Shown in pieces: positions 34,557 to 44,814 of a DNA stretch of 64,000 nucleotides. The notes beneath the pieces were generated by a model, which saw only the letters and a list, made by a program, of their open reading frames with translations, searched no databases and had not been told where the DNA came from. The DNA is from Halichondria panicea (lineage: Eukaryota; Porifera; Demospongiae; Suberitida; Halichondriidae): contig NC_087377.1 of NCBI RefSeq assembly GCF_963675165.1, positions 6,713,122-6,777,121 of the forward strand, in the 5' to 3' direction. A program made the position numbers and the translations under genes. Each line of letters opens with the position of its first letter. Within the stretch, counting starts at the first letter, position 1.

Positions 34557-35662
34557 ATGGTGTTCAGTGATTATACGAAACAGAGAATTCTGATCTTCTA
34601 CAGACGTGGCTATAGAGCCCCAACGATTGCTAAGAAGCTTCGAGACGAGGGCATTATTGCCAGTAGGCGAGGAATATGGAAGTTTCTGACCAGATACTTG
34701 GAGACTGGAACAATCAAAAGAAAAGAAGGTAGCAGCAGACCAACCAAGATCACATCTGAAGTGAAAAGGCTTGTTGAAACGCAGATGAGACTAGATGATG
34801 AGACTACTGCCGTTCAGCTCTTTGCTCTCTGTAACCAGAATGGGATTAACCTCAGTCTAGCCACTATCCTCAGAGCTAGAACCATTCTCGGCTGGACTTT
34901 TAGAGGATCAGCTTACTGTCAGCTTATAAGAGATGTCAACAAGGTCAAGAGACGGGACTGGGCAAGTGCTAACCTGCACAACAATTTTGAAGACGTTATA
35001 TGGTCGGATGAATGCTCAGTACAAATGGAGTCCCACAGAAGAACGTGCTGGAGAAAAATAGGAGAGCCTCCTAGACCGAAACCGAGGTATAGCACATTGC
35101 ATTAACACATAGATGTACATGACTGTATAATTATTAATTTGTGTATTTTCCTCCGTGTCATTCATGACCATGCATTTGTGTCTCCCCCTACAGACCAAAA
35201 CATCCAACTAAGGTACATGTCTGGGCTGGAATTAGCTTGAGGGGAAGAACAGCTGTCTGTATATTTGAAGGAATAATGGATGCCCCACTGTACACGTCCA
35301 TCCTTGATGCAACCCTCATCCCATTTATCAATAGCATCTACCCTAACGGCCATCGCTTTATGCAAGGCAATGATCCAAAACATACGTCACGACATGCTGC
35401 TGATTATATGAGAGTGAATGGGGTCAACTGGTGGAAGACACCACCAGAAAGCCCGGACTGTAATCCCATAGAAAACCTCTGGCACGAGCTAAAAGAATTC
35501 CTCAGGAGAGAAATAAAACCCAAGACCAAGCAAGAACTGATCGATGGAATACAGAAATTTTGGAAAACAGTTACGATTGCAAAATGCGGGAAATACATAG
35601 GCCATCTGAAGAAAGTAATTCCCAAAGTTATAGAGTTACAAGGAGCAGCAACTGGCTACTGA
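34557..35662 (+). CDS. Tc1-like DDE transposase, one intron, second catalytic Asp replaced by Gly
   Basis: Exons 34557-35086 and 35194-35662 give 332 residues. The N terminus is a paired HTH (YTKQRILIFYRRGYRAPTIA, then RPTKITSEVKRLVE). The catalytic core shows the first Asp in VIWSDECSV, the region RFMQGNDPKHTS, and the Glu in SPDCNPIENLW. In Tc1 proteins the second catalytic Asp is the first D of QDNDPKH. Here that codon is GGC (Gly) while the DD34E spacing is kept, so this copy is predicted to be catalytically inactive unless the shifted D substitutes. The intron is GT-AG (accgag-gtatag ... ccctacag-acc). It lies 259 bp inside the left transposon end. Confidence 0.9.
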
Positions 35663-35934
35663 CAGCATAGTAACTTGTACACTATTACACAATTCTATTT
35701 TTTTTACTGTATGAAGTTATTATGATGAAGTTATAGTAAAGAAGTGATGTGCAGATGATGCAAAACAAATAAGTGTGCAATAAAATAAAATACAAGTAAC
35801 CAAGTAAGTGCAATAAACAAAATTAACAGTGAAAAAGACAGTGTGCAATAAAATAAAATACAAGTAACCAAGTAAGTGCAATTAACAGTGAAAAAGTGTA
35901 AAACAATGTGACTTTAAAAATAATAATGTTAGCA

Positions 35935-37791
35935 TTAATTCACTTGATTTGTTAGAGCCGATCTCCTCATTCTTTTACAGCCTTGCTCAATTGCTGTCAA
36001 ACAATTTCCCCATAGAGCTTCAAATCCCACTGGATTGCACCAGTAAATTGGGAATAGTCTAAATATCTCCGACTTCAGCTCGTAGAGTTCTTGTCTTGGA
36101 AGAGCTGGTCGGTCTCTACATCCATTTGGTGTACACCTGGCCATTACGTCCTCTCCAAAATACGTAAGTTTCGCCAATCGCAACGCCAGTGTCGGCGCCT
36201 TGCTTTCATAGTGAAATTTTTTGTTCTGGGCCAAAGTGTCTTTTTTTGATTGTAATCTGTCCTTTTTTATCTCGGAAGATGGCAAGGCAGAGTCCATGGC
36301 CTTCTCTCCGCGCAGTGGAAGTGGACTGGGGTCTGCGTTGACTGGCTGCTGGGCTTGAGAAGGGGTTTGAGGTGGCTGCTGTACTTGGGGTTGGGATGGC
36401 TGCTGTACTTGGGGTTGGGGTGGCTGCTGTACTTGGGGTTGGGGTGGCTGCTGTACTCGATAGGGTTGGAGAAATCTGTGTGGGGTTTGAGGTGAAGAGG
36501 TGTTAATAGGTGGGTTGTACGAGTGGTTGACGGGGCTTGGCATCTGCAGTTGAGATGCGGATACATGCCATTGTCGCTCCAACCGCTCTTCGTGTTGCTT
36601 CAACCGCTCTAGCACAGACGTCAGGGTGTGCTCAAGAATGCCCACTCTTTCTTGTAGCTCGTGTATGTCCAGCCTGGCCTGAAGGAGCTCTGTGGACTCA
36701 GCAGTATCGTTGTTACTATACTCGACTGATTGGTTGCTGATTACCATATCACTTGGATTATGGTTATCTGTAAAAAAACAAAATAGAGGTAATAAATATG
36801 TATGTATAATTATAGTCACAAAGGTACAGTATACAATGTACATGTACTTACCACAGTCGTAATAGTCGGGGTTAGAAGAGAGGGGAGAAAATAGTGGTTG
36901 CGGAGAAGGTGGGCTGCGGTTAGGGGACTTATGTTGGTTCGGTTTTAAAATGTTCTGCATGGGAATAACCGAGCTGAATGAAGAATTTTGGCAGGGGTCA
37001 GCGGGGTCCACATCCTGGGCCTTCGGATCAGTGGGGTCTATATCCTGGGGCTTGGGGTCAGTGAGATCCAGATCCTGGGGCTTGGGGTCAGTGGGGTGGT
37101 CAGTGGGATCCAGATCCAGGGGTTGGGGGGCTTCAGACTCCGTCGTAAGGTCTATTGGGAGCTGTGGGTCTGTCACAGTTAACATTTTTCCTGGTTCCTT
37201 AGTTTTCTTTTTTTTATTGCTTTGGGCGTTTTCTTTGTCTCCGTCCTGTTTTCTCTTTCGTCCCCTCTTCTTGGCTGGTTCCTTTGCTGCCTTTGGCAGG
37301 TCATCTTCAGTGTGGTGTTCTAGCTCAATCTTTTCAATTTCTTCTTTTGTCCCTGTCAACAAAACGTCAAACATAGTAAACTTGTACCATGAAGATTGTT
37401 CTACACAGCATACATGTATTTATACCAGTGTGCATTGTACAGACATATGTACATTAAAACATACATAGACGTACCAGTAGCAAGAACATTTGCTTCCAAG
37501 AATTTGCTTCCATATTTTACGAAGTAGTCTTTCCCCTTGGTAATGGGACCATCTCGAGCACGGATGTGTTTTTCTTCAACAACGGTGACCATTTTGTCGC
37601 AGTGCCACTCCACAAGGAAAAACTTCTCTGTGTGGGAGATGAAGAGTTATTTAATGCAAGTACAGTAGCTACAAGTATTAAACATACATGTACATGTACA
37701 TCCAACACACACAACTACAGTACAGGTCTGTCTACAGTATATGCTCACTCTTTCTTAGCTGAAGTTCCTTCAAAACACTTCTCAAAGCCAT
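35935..37791 (-). CDS. BEN-domain protein encoded inside the Tc1-type element
   Basis: Four exons, 37749-37791, 37475-37627, 36852-37352 and 35935-36767, join in phase into 509 residues. The N terminus (FFLVEWHCDKMVTVVEEKHI, then KYGSKFLEANVLATGTKEE) resembles the Tudor/PWWP-like module that precedes BEN domains in other invertebrate proteins. The middle has a nuclear-localisation-like stretch (KKRGRKRKQDGDKENAQSNK), a repeated DPTDPKPQDLD-type acidic segment, a coiled coil (ELQERVGILEHTLTSVLERL) and Q/P-rich VQQPPQPQ repeats. The last about 90 residues fit a BEN domain (LRLAKLTYFGEDVMARCTPN, then IFRLFPIYWCNPVGFEALW), a DNA-binding and protein-interaction fold. The frame is intact. It may regulate the element or be captured host sequence; both are inferences. 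Confidence 0.8.
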
Positions 37792-38298
37792 AATCTTGTT
37801 AAATATCTTCAATCTTCAAAATGGTTGATAAATGAATGACTACTACCTTGGACACTCACTATCTTTATACTGCTGACACTCCAATCACAACCTGTCAAAA
37901 GGTTCAAATCAATCACCTTTGCCACTGCACTAATAGATCTAACCTTTGAGTTGTTATTTCTTTGAGCAAAATAACTCTGATGGCATTGCAAGCCTTCTTG
38001 GACTCCCTAAACGCTGCTGTAACATGGTTGCTCTGCAAAGGTACAGAGACAGATCCATCCACGTCCACAGAGACTAGCTATCTTTAATAGAGAGTAAGAG
38101 ACGGCTAGCTACTTGTAGCTGCGTACCGCGTACTGACTCATCAAATTTTACCCGTTTTTTTCCCGTACAACGGAACGTAATTACGGTGCGTTTATGAATA
38201 ATACGCTTCCGTTCAATTTGCGTTTTTCTGGCGCCGTAAAAACGGAACGCTTCGTGCAACGAAAACGAAACTGGAACTTTTATATGAGGGCTACTGTA

Positions 38299-39528
38299 TC
38301 TATAATGAAAGTTAGCTTATCTATATAAAGTCACTGAGAAGAAAGACTTATTTACATGCATCTATTGTTGTATTATGTGGCTTACCAGGACCTCAAGAAA
38401 GAAGAAAATTGAAAATTGATTCTTCCAGAATCTGTAGTTCAGTGTATATAATATCTACGAAGAAAAGACCTGTGTACATGTATATTGTTATCTATATTGT
38501 TATATGGTAGTGTTTTGTGGCTTACCAGGCCTCTGCCAGGAGGATCTGGATCTGGATCTGGATATTATTTTCTCACACATGGAATAATTAATGGTGTGTC
38601 CAAAGAGATCAATTTCACAAATGGCTACTGCTAGCTAGCTGTTTTAACAGATATTTTCTGAGTCTTGTAGCTAACAAAAAGCTAGCGCTTTAGTGCAAGG
38701 CTAACTCATATGTTGAATAGAAAGTTTGTGCGAACAGATGATGCGATTCTGAAGAGACTGCAACAGCCTTCAATGTGAGTCAAACTAGCCATAACTCGAG
38801 AAAAAAGCTTTAGTTTGCTAATCCACGAATCAAAATCCAAGAGAACGTGGCTAGAAGCCTATAGAAGCTGTTAGTTTTCGTCGCATTGCAACCGTTGAGC
38901 AGTTACTGCTGGAATACACACACACACAGTCAGCTTTACCGTATCCCTCCTGCGGCTACGCCTCGAGGCATAATTAGCAATGTGTTTACCCCACACACTG
39001 GGGGATTTGATTTGACCTGACCTTGTTTATAAAGACTGCTTTTTTGAGGTGTGCAAATGTTTGGGTCAAAACCCCTGTGTGCTGACTGAGGGGAATAGGG
39101 GGATTTGAACAGAATCCCCCCCTACCGGGGGAGGGGGGGGCAACAAAAATGAGTTGCAGCAACTTTTTCGCCATTGACTCATAGCCATCTCGACAACTTC
39201 CAGTTGCTTATGCGTTATGCCGGGAACAAAAACGAGAAATTTTTCCTTTATGTGACCCAAGTATACACCTATAAGTTATAAGTTGATACAATACTTAAAA
39301 GCGAGATTACCATCAAGTTTTTCGTACACACATTATAATTATTATATCAAGCAATCAACGGCTATACCACAAATATGATAGCTGCTGAGCTATACTTGTG
39401 CAAATTTCACAGACATCTCCTTCTGTTTTATAAGAAAATTATTTTACTCAGCACCTCTAGTGCTATAATTAATTAAACTTACTACATAATAGTGGGAAAA
39501 GTAAATAATCGAAGTCACACCACATTTA
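38299..39528. other. Spacer, repeats only
   Basis: It holds two fragments of the ttttgtggcttaccag repeat (about 38370, 38512), a short ggatct tandem (38538-38560) and poly-G/C-rich patches near 39110-39150. No gene is supported. Confidence 0.45.
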
Positions 39529-40451
39529 TTATACAAACCTGCTGCTGATATCCACTTCTTCGGTATTGGCCACGCCCATGTTTTCTTTTAGGTGTTTAAA
39601 CCTTCCTGAGTATCGATACGCTGTCATTGACCAGTGCACGGGCATCTCAAAGAACGTAATAATCGGCAAAAAGTCTAGTCTCAATTGGCTAAGTTTAAGA
39701 AGGGTCACAAGATCTGAGGAATAGACGATTTTGAAAACATCCCTCCGGTTTGATAGAACAATACTTTGTTTGGAGGAATATTGCTGAATTGTGTTTGAAC
39801 CTTCCGCAACGTCTATTATTCCAAGGGCGACGATGAAACTGATTTGAAACATCAATGATATATATTATAATTATTACAATCGCATACAGTAGAATCTTCT
39901 CAACTTCCGTAATACTGAACTTAACATCTTTTTAGAATCAACGTCTCTACAGTGCAACAACTATCTACTTCCTCACCAAATTTGATGTGAGGGATGCTTA
40001 AAATGTATACTAGCTCTATATAAGAGTAGGTTAGCCATGATACTGCATTCTGATTGGTTAGTTTCTGACGACACAATGACATCCTCCCGGCATTCTGTAG
40101 TGACATATGTACTGTCTTCAATGCGATCCTGTCCAACAGTTCCCAAAATAGAAGCAACTTTTCACAAAAGAGGTATTTACATATTGACGTCTCTATAACT
40201 ACTAATAGCAAGCAATTTGGCATAAAGAGTTCCAGAAAGAAGTAATAGATAGTGTTACTATAATTATAGTCATTTTCTTCAACACGGCGTAAATTTGTTA
40301 GCAAGTTTCTCCATCTCGGATCCTGCCATATATTTGCAAGTAATTTCGAATAGTTGAGCAGGAATTGAGCGTCTTGGTTCGGATGCAACTGCAGCAAAAT
40401 TCTTATACTGACAGTAAAACAATTGTTGTCTCTTATTTTGTGCCTGGCCAT
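39529..40451 (-). CDS. Unrecognised gene, two open segments
   Basis: ATG at 40449-40451 (MARHKIRDNNCFTVS) opens 176 residues to 39921, with the clean segments RWRNLLTNLRRVEEND and WELLDRIALKTVHMSLQNAG. 39529-39855 is open in another frame, with protein-like VLSNRRDVFKIVYSSD and GRFKHLKENMGVANTEEVDI. A short intron between 39856 and about 39950 would connect them but I cannot fix its borders, and the AT-rich part near 40230-40280 may also be intronic. I recognise no family. Confidence 0.35.
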
Positions 40452-41101
40452 TTTTCTCTAACGTTGGCCTCGATTAAGGGGGGAATAAAGCCAAATATAT
40501 ATACACGGATTAGAAAAATCATAACTCCACCCTACTCTACCCCCTATGAACTTAATTTTAATCTCAAAATGTTGCTCTTTGAATAAGCTATTTTAATGAT
40601 GTATTTACTTTTGCCGTATAAGTACTAATTACTGAGATACCAACTGTTTTGTGCAGGCCATCCCAGATTTTACCAGCTGTGTGCCTGCTAAGTGGTTGCT
40701 AAGTGGTTTGTGGCCTAGATGTTTACTCTTAGATGACCCTAAACTATTTGGGTAACATTGATAATGTATTGTAGTATTGGAAATTCAATTTTAGTAAAGT
40801 TGAAGAACAACAAGCACACACACAATGCTACACATGCTATACATACATAGATTGAAGTAAACAAGAAAGAGATTAGGTTGATGTGTAAACAAAGGGCTTT
40901 CTAATGATATAACTTTTAGAGATATGAACAAGGGAAAAAATTAAAACTGGGAAACACAAACAGTAAATCATAGTATCAAGTAATCTGTGGTCAAAGTTGG
41001 TGGTTGACATTTAGGGTAAAACTTGCAAAAGTATGTCCCTACTTACTGTTAAAGTTAGGGTGATACCTGCAAATTTACTATACTAATGTTCCAGAAATTA
41101 T

Positions 41102-41797
41102 ATTTAACTATGGTCGCAAGAGTCAGGAAGTAGTGAGTCATATCCGAGCGTGGATATTATTACAATTTTGGCAGTACCGGGTCTAAGCTGGAGTCGCGTG
41201 CCCTTTGAACCCTGTCGGGGTTGGGGGTCACGTGACTGTGGTTAGGTTTTGGGGGAGTACTGAGAGAGGGGCCCCCCGTTGTTAGCATTAAGCACGTAAG
41301 TGTTTGGGGGGGGCCCTCATTCAGCCCCCATACCGGTAATCACATCGTATGATGGAAAGAAATGGTCAGAGACCGTGTTTGATAGGGAGGGAGGGAGGCT
41401 CAAGAGTTGAGCCTCAGTCACTAGCACTGTACTCGGGAGAAGTATTACACGTGTAAGAGAGTAGGTCACGCATGCGCGATGTACGGGGCCAAGCCCAAGC
41501 ACCTCTACAGCCGAGGTAAGGCCGCGGTTGTGATGCTTCACGTTAACTACGTTTAACTACATTAAACTACATTTAACTATGGTCGCAAGAGTCAGGAAGT
41601 AGTGAGTCATATCCGAGCGTGGATATTATTACAATTTTGGCAGTACCGGGTCTAAGCTGGAGTCGCGTGCCCTTTGAACCCTGTCGGGGTTGGGGGTCAC
41701 GTGACTGTGGTTAGGTTTTGGGGGAGTACTGAGAGAGGGGCCCCCGTTGTTAGCATTAAGCACGTAAGTGTTTGGGGGGGGGCCCTCATTCAGCCCC
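41102..41797 (-). repeat. Split direct repeats A2-B2-A1 of the Ngaro-type element
   Basis: 41102-41328 and 41571-41797 start atttaactatggtcgcaaga and end ggccctcattcagcccc. Between them, 41399-41575 repeats 46496-46672 (ctcaagagttgagcctcagt to aaactacattta). The A and B units overlap by about 5 bp at 41571-41575, the junction expected if a circular intermediate is formed. Confidence 0.9.
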
Positions 41798-41950
41798 AAG
41801 GAATACATATCGACTGGAATAAGACAGGCAATATGTAGTAGAATTATACTCCCCAAAAATAATAAGAAAATAGCTACCCGGTGTTACCAAAATGAATGCA
41901 TAGAAGCAAGAAAACAAAAATGAGTACACCAAAATAGTTCAAGTCCAAGT

Positions 41951-42940
41951 TCAGGGTTCTGAGCGACCACCCGTCGTGGGGGGCGAGGACGCCGACATTG
42001 TCCGGGCAAATGAAGCCAATTGGCTCGCCGGGGTTCGAATATACTGGAGAAAGGCAGCGCTCTGCCACCGTCCCAGGGTCTGAATAGAGGAGTCAGCGAT
42101 TCCCACCATGGCTGCTGTGGTTGCCGCGCCAATGCGGAAGCTGTGGCCGGCGTAGTCATCCTGCGGGAGGCCGAGGAGTCGGAGAATGTCTCTTATTTGG
42201 GCAGTAAACCACATCTTGGTCACAGGGACACCAGAAGATAAAAGGAAGAAAGGTCCTTGTGGTTGGCTCTTCCTGGCTTCCGTATACCGGAGAATTGCAC
42301 TGACCGGGCACAGCCGAGTGCCAGTGTTACCCAGGATAATCTGGGCTCCCTTGCCGAACTGGTCGCATTTCGACTTCCGAAGCCGGACTTGTACCATTGA
42401 CGGGTTGTCCCTGCTGTCGATGGCAATATCCCCCCAGGACAAGCAGGTTGCAGGGTCATATGCCGCGGAGGAGGGTAGGAGGAGTTCGCCTAGACGAAAG
42501 AAACCGAAAAATGCCGTTGACGCAATGGTCCATAAAACCAGTTTTTCGGGGTTAGGAGAAGACATAAGTGAGTCATGTAACTGGGACAAGAGAGTGATCG
42601 TGATGGGAAGTCGGATCCGGGAAGTCGCTCCCCTCAACATTCTAGTACGGCTGATGCCCGCTTGAACCCTTTTGAGGACAGGAAGGGAAGACTGTTCCCT
42701 CGGATCCGGGAGACCGAGGGATATTTGCATGTTCCGAATTGCCGCTAGGTAGGACTTGCATGTCTGAGGTGCAAGTCCCTCATCGGCCAGGAACGACACG
42801 AAAAGACAGAGGAGGTGCTCAGTGACCGGGAACGGGGATGAAACATTATAACGAGTGCAGAATTTGTGAAAACGGGTGGTAGCTGACTTGTATGTCCTGT
42901 GTGTCGAAGGGGCTAGTCCCTGCTGAAAATAGAACTGAAC
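41951..42940 (-). CDS. Tyrosine recombinase (integrase) of the Ngaro-type element
   Basis: From the Met at 42797-42799 there are 282 residues, but the frame is open upstream to about 42940 and encodes an N-terminal SAM-like segment (QQGLAPSTHRTYKSATTRFH), so translation probably starts there or by frameshift from the overlapping RT ORF. Counting from that Met, the catalytic set is Arg102 (FFRLGELL), Lys144 region (RKSKCDQFGKG), His219 and Arg222 (GHSFRIGAAT), Trp245 (GRWQS) and Tyr253 (FLQYIR). All residues of the R-K-H-R-H/W-Y set are present. It joins the cDNA circle into the genome. Confidence 0.9.
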   Translation of the reverse strand, partial: VQFYFQQGLAPSTHRTYKSATTRFHKFCTRYNVSSPFPVTEHLLCLFVSFLADEGLAPQTCKSYLAAIRNMQISLGLPDPREQSSLPVLKRVQAGISRTRMLRGATSRIRLPITITLLSQLHDSLMSSPNPEKLVLWTIASTAFFGFFRLGELLLPSSAAYDPATCLSWGDIAIDSRDNPSMVQVRLRKSKCDQFGKGAQIILGNTGTRLCPVSAILRYTEARKSQPQGPFFLLSSGVPVTKMWFTAQIRDILRLLGLPQDDYAGHSFRIGAATTAAMVGIADSSIQTLGRWQSAAFLQYIRTPASQLASFARTMSASSPPTTGGRSEP

Positions 42941-44646
42941 TGAGTTCTCCAGACTCGAGACGTCCAGTCCGCCTGTTGATCCAGGAGGAGGTCCATTAGA
43001 GGCAGAGACACTTGGGACGGGAAGGTGTCTGCATGTGGTACCTTTAAAAGGAAGGAGGAAAGGCGATTACGAGACAAATCGTCAGCTAAATGGTTTGAGT
43101 GGGTGTCAATGTAAATCGAGTCAATGTGCATATGATAGTGCGCCTCCACAAAGGTCAGACAGCGCAGAAGATGCATGATTCCTCTGGACCTGCTGGTTCT
43201 GGAGCGAAGACTGGCTACCACCACCTGGTTGTCGCAGCGGCATGTGACTCGGTGGCCATGCCATGATCTTCCCCAAGTGGCACAAGCCAGAATGATGGGG
43301 AGGAATTCCTTCTCTGCAATCGTCAGCGCAGAGGATCGATAATCCCAGGTGATTTGGAACCAGGAACGGAGATACCATGCTCCGCAGCCCCATGACCCGG
43401 ACGCGTCTGACGTCATCGTGGCGTGGGGCATGTGAAATGGGGTGGCGAGGAGGGAGGTGCCGTTCCAGGCCTCGGTGAAGGTTAACCACCATGCTAGGTC
43501 CGATTGGAAGCCTTTGTTCAAGCGGATTGGGACTACCCCCCGTGGGGGGTGGCACGTAGTGTGTAGCAGGTCGAGCATACGGCGAAGGAAAGACCGTCCG
43601 GGCCTGATGACCTTGCATGCATGGTTGAGGAGGCCGATCAGAGATTCGAGTTCTTTTTGTAAGCATGACCTCTTGAAAGCCCATTCGTGAAGTAGGAGGG
43701 TGAGACGTTCCAGCTTGTCAGCCGGGAGGCGGAGCCTGGCAGCGACTGAATCTATCTCGATCCCGAGAAAAGTCAGGCAGGTGGTCGGACCTTCTGTCTT
43801 GTGTGCGGCTAGGGGTATGCCTAGCAGGCTACACTCAGTCTGCAGCTGATGCAGGTATTGCTGGCATAACGGGGAAAGGGGGGGTCCCAAGACGATAAAA
43901 TCGTCCAGGTAGTGGTCCACGTCGGGGATACCAATCTGGTGGAGGTGCCAGGCAAAAGCGTCGGCGACCGCACTGAAAATTTTGGGGGCCGATCTGAGAC
44001 CGAACGGCAGCATCGGGTCAATATATGTGCTGCCGCGCCACTGAATTGCTTGGAGGACGCGGTCCTCTGGGTGGACTGGAATGATACGATAGGCAGAGGC
44101 TATGTCAGTTTTTGCCATGAGGGTTCCGATGCCCATGGCCGAGACTCGACGTGCAACGTCGTCGACAGAGGTGTAGGAAAGGGAGCAGAGACGGGGGTCT
44201 ATGCCGTCGTTGACACTCGCCCCGCGGGGGTATGAGAGGTCTGTTATGAGCCTCCACTTGCCGGTGTTGTGACCTTTAGGTGTGAGACCCATGCGATGGA
44301 CATGGGTGTGGGGTGGGACCTGGTCGAGGGAGAAAGGGCCGAGCATTCTGCCCAGGGATAGTTCTGATCGTAGATATTCGTCGATAACCTCGGGGTGTTG
44401 GGAGGCAGATGGCATATTCCCGGTGGCAGAGCGGAGGGGGTTAGCTGTACGGTGCCCTGTCCTGAAGCCCTCTGTTAACCCCTTCAGGATGTATCGGGCA
44501 AACGCCCGGTCTGGATGGTGAGAGAGTGCTCTCTGCCACTGCGGGGCTATGAGGGGGGTCGTCACCCTATCGAGTGAGAGGGAGGGTTCACAGGTCAGTG
44601 GTCTCGCCATGTCGAGGCATAGGAGATCGGCTGTGTACGGGTACAT
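42913..44646 (-). CDS. Reverse transcriptase-RNase H of the Ngaro-type element
   Basis: An intact frame of 577 residues from the Met at 44644-44646; the frame is also open some codons upstream (TTEWLQMYPY). RT motifs: GKWRLITDLS (129-138), KTDIASAYRI (179-188), LPFGLRSAPKIFS (213-225) and YLDDF (246-250). The RNase H domain has Asp414 (TSDASGSWGCG), Glu447 (AEKEFLP), Asp472 (RCDNQVVV) and Asp522/523 (ADDLSRN). No aspartic protease and no DDE integrase are present, in keeping with DIRS-order elements. I see no methyltransferase domain, which favours Ngaro over DIRS1. Its 3' end overlaps the recombinase frame by about 25 bp. Confidence 0.9.
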   Translation of the reverse strand: MYPYTADLLCLDMARPLTCEPSLSLDRVTTPLIAPQWQRALSHHPDRAFARYILKGLTEGFRTGHRTANPLRSATGNMPSASQHPEVIDEYLRSELSLGRMLGPFSLDQVPPHTHVHRMGLTPKGHNTGKWRLITDLSYPRGASVNDGIDPRLCSLSYTSVDDVARRVSAMGIGTLMAKTDIASAYRIIPVHPEDRVLQAIQWRGSTYIDPMLPFGLRSAPKIFSAVADAFAWHLHQIGIPDVDHYLDDFIVLGPPLSPLCQQYLHQLQTECSLLGIPLAAHKTEGPTTCLTFLGIEIDSVAARLRLPADKLERLTLLLHEWAFKRSCLQKELESLIGLLNHACKVIRPGRSFLRRMLDLLHTTCHPPRGVVPIRLNKGFQSDLAWWLTFTEAWNGTSLLATPFHMPHATMTSDASGSWGCGAWYLRSWFQITWDYRSSALTIAEKEFLPIILACATWGRSWHGHRVTCRCDNQVVVASLRSRTSRSRGIMHLLRCLTFVEAHYHMHIDSIYIDTHSNHLADDLSRNRLSSFLLKVPHADTFPSQVSLPLMDLLLDQQADWTSRVWRTQFSSIFSRD

Positions 44647-44814
44647 TTGGAGCCATTCTGTGGTTGCATGGGGTGTGCGTGAATAACGCGTCCGTTAAGT
44701 TTGCATAATGCAATCACACCTTGGGGTGGAATTATACTACTTCGCTATCCTAATAGATACATAGCATGCAAACCGAATGTAAATGAGGTGAACCTGAAAC
44801 AAGTGATAAAATAT

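Larger units (their letters stand above)
34298..38296. mobile_element. Complete Tc1/mariner-type transposon carrying a second, BEN-domain gene
   Basis: Inverted ends are cagtagccctcatataaaag (34298) and its complement ending at 38296, matching perfectly for 24 bp. Both are flanked by TA (34296-34297, 38297-38298). The 3999-bp interior holds a Tc1-like transposase on the plus strand (34557-35662) and a convergent four-exon BEN-domain gene on the minus strand (35935-37791). 35663-35934 contains short AT-rich repeats (gtgcaataaaataaaatac twice). Standard Tc1/mariner elements are 1-2 kb with only a transposase, so the cargo is unusual. Confidence 0.85.

Noticed and set aside
36950-37468. 172-codon plus-strand Gly/Ser/Trp-rich ORF
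   Set aside because: It is the antisense of the repeated DPTDPKPQDLD segment of the BEN-domain gene.
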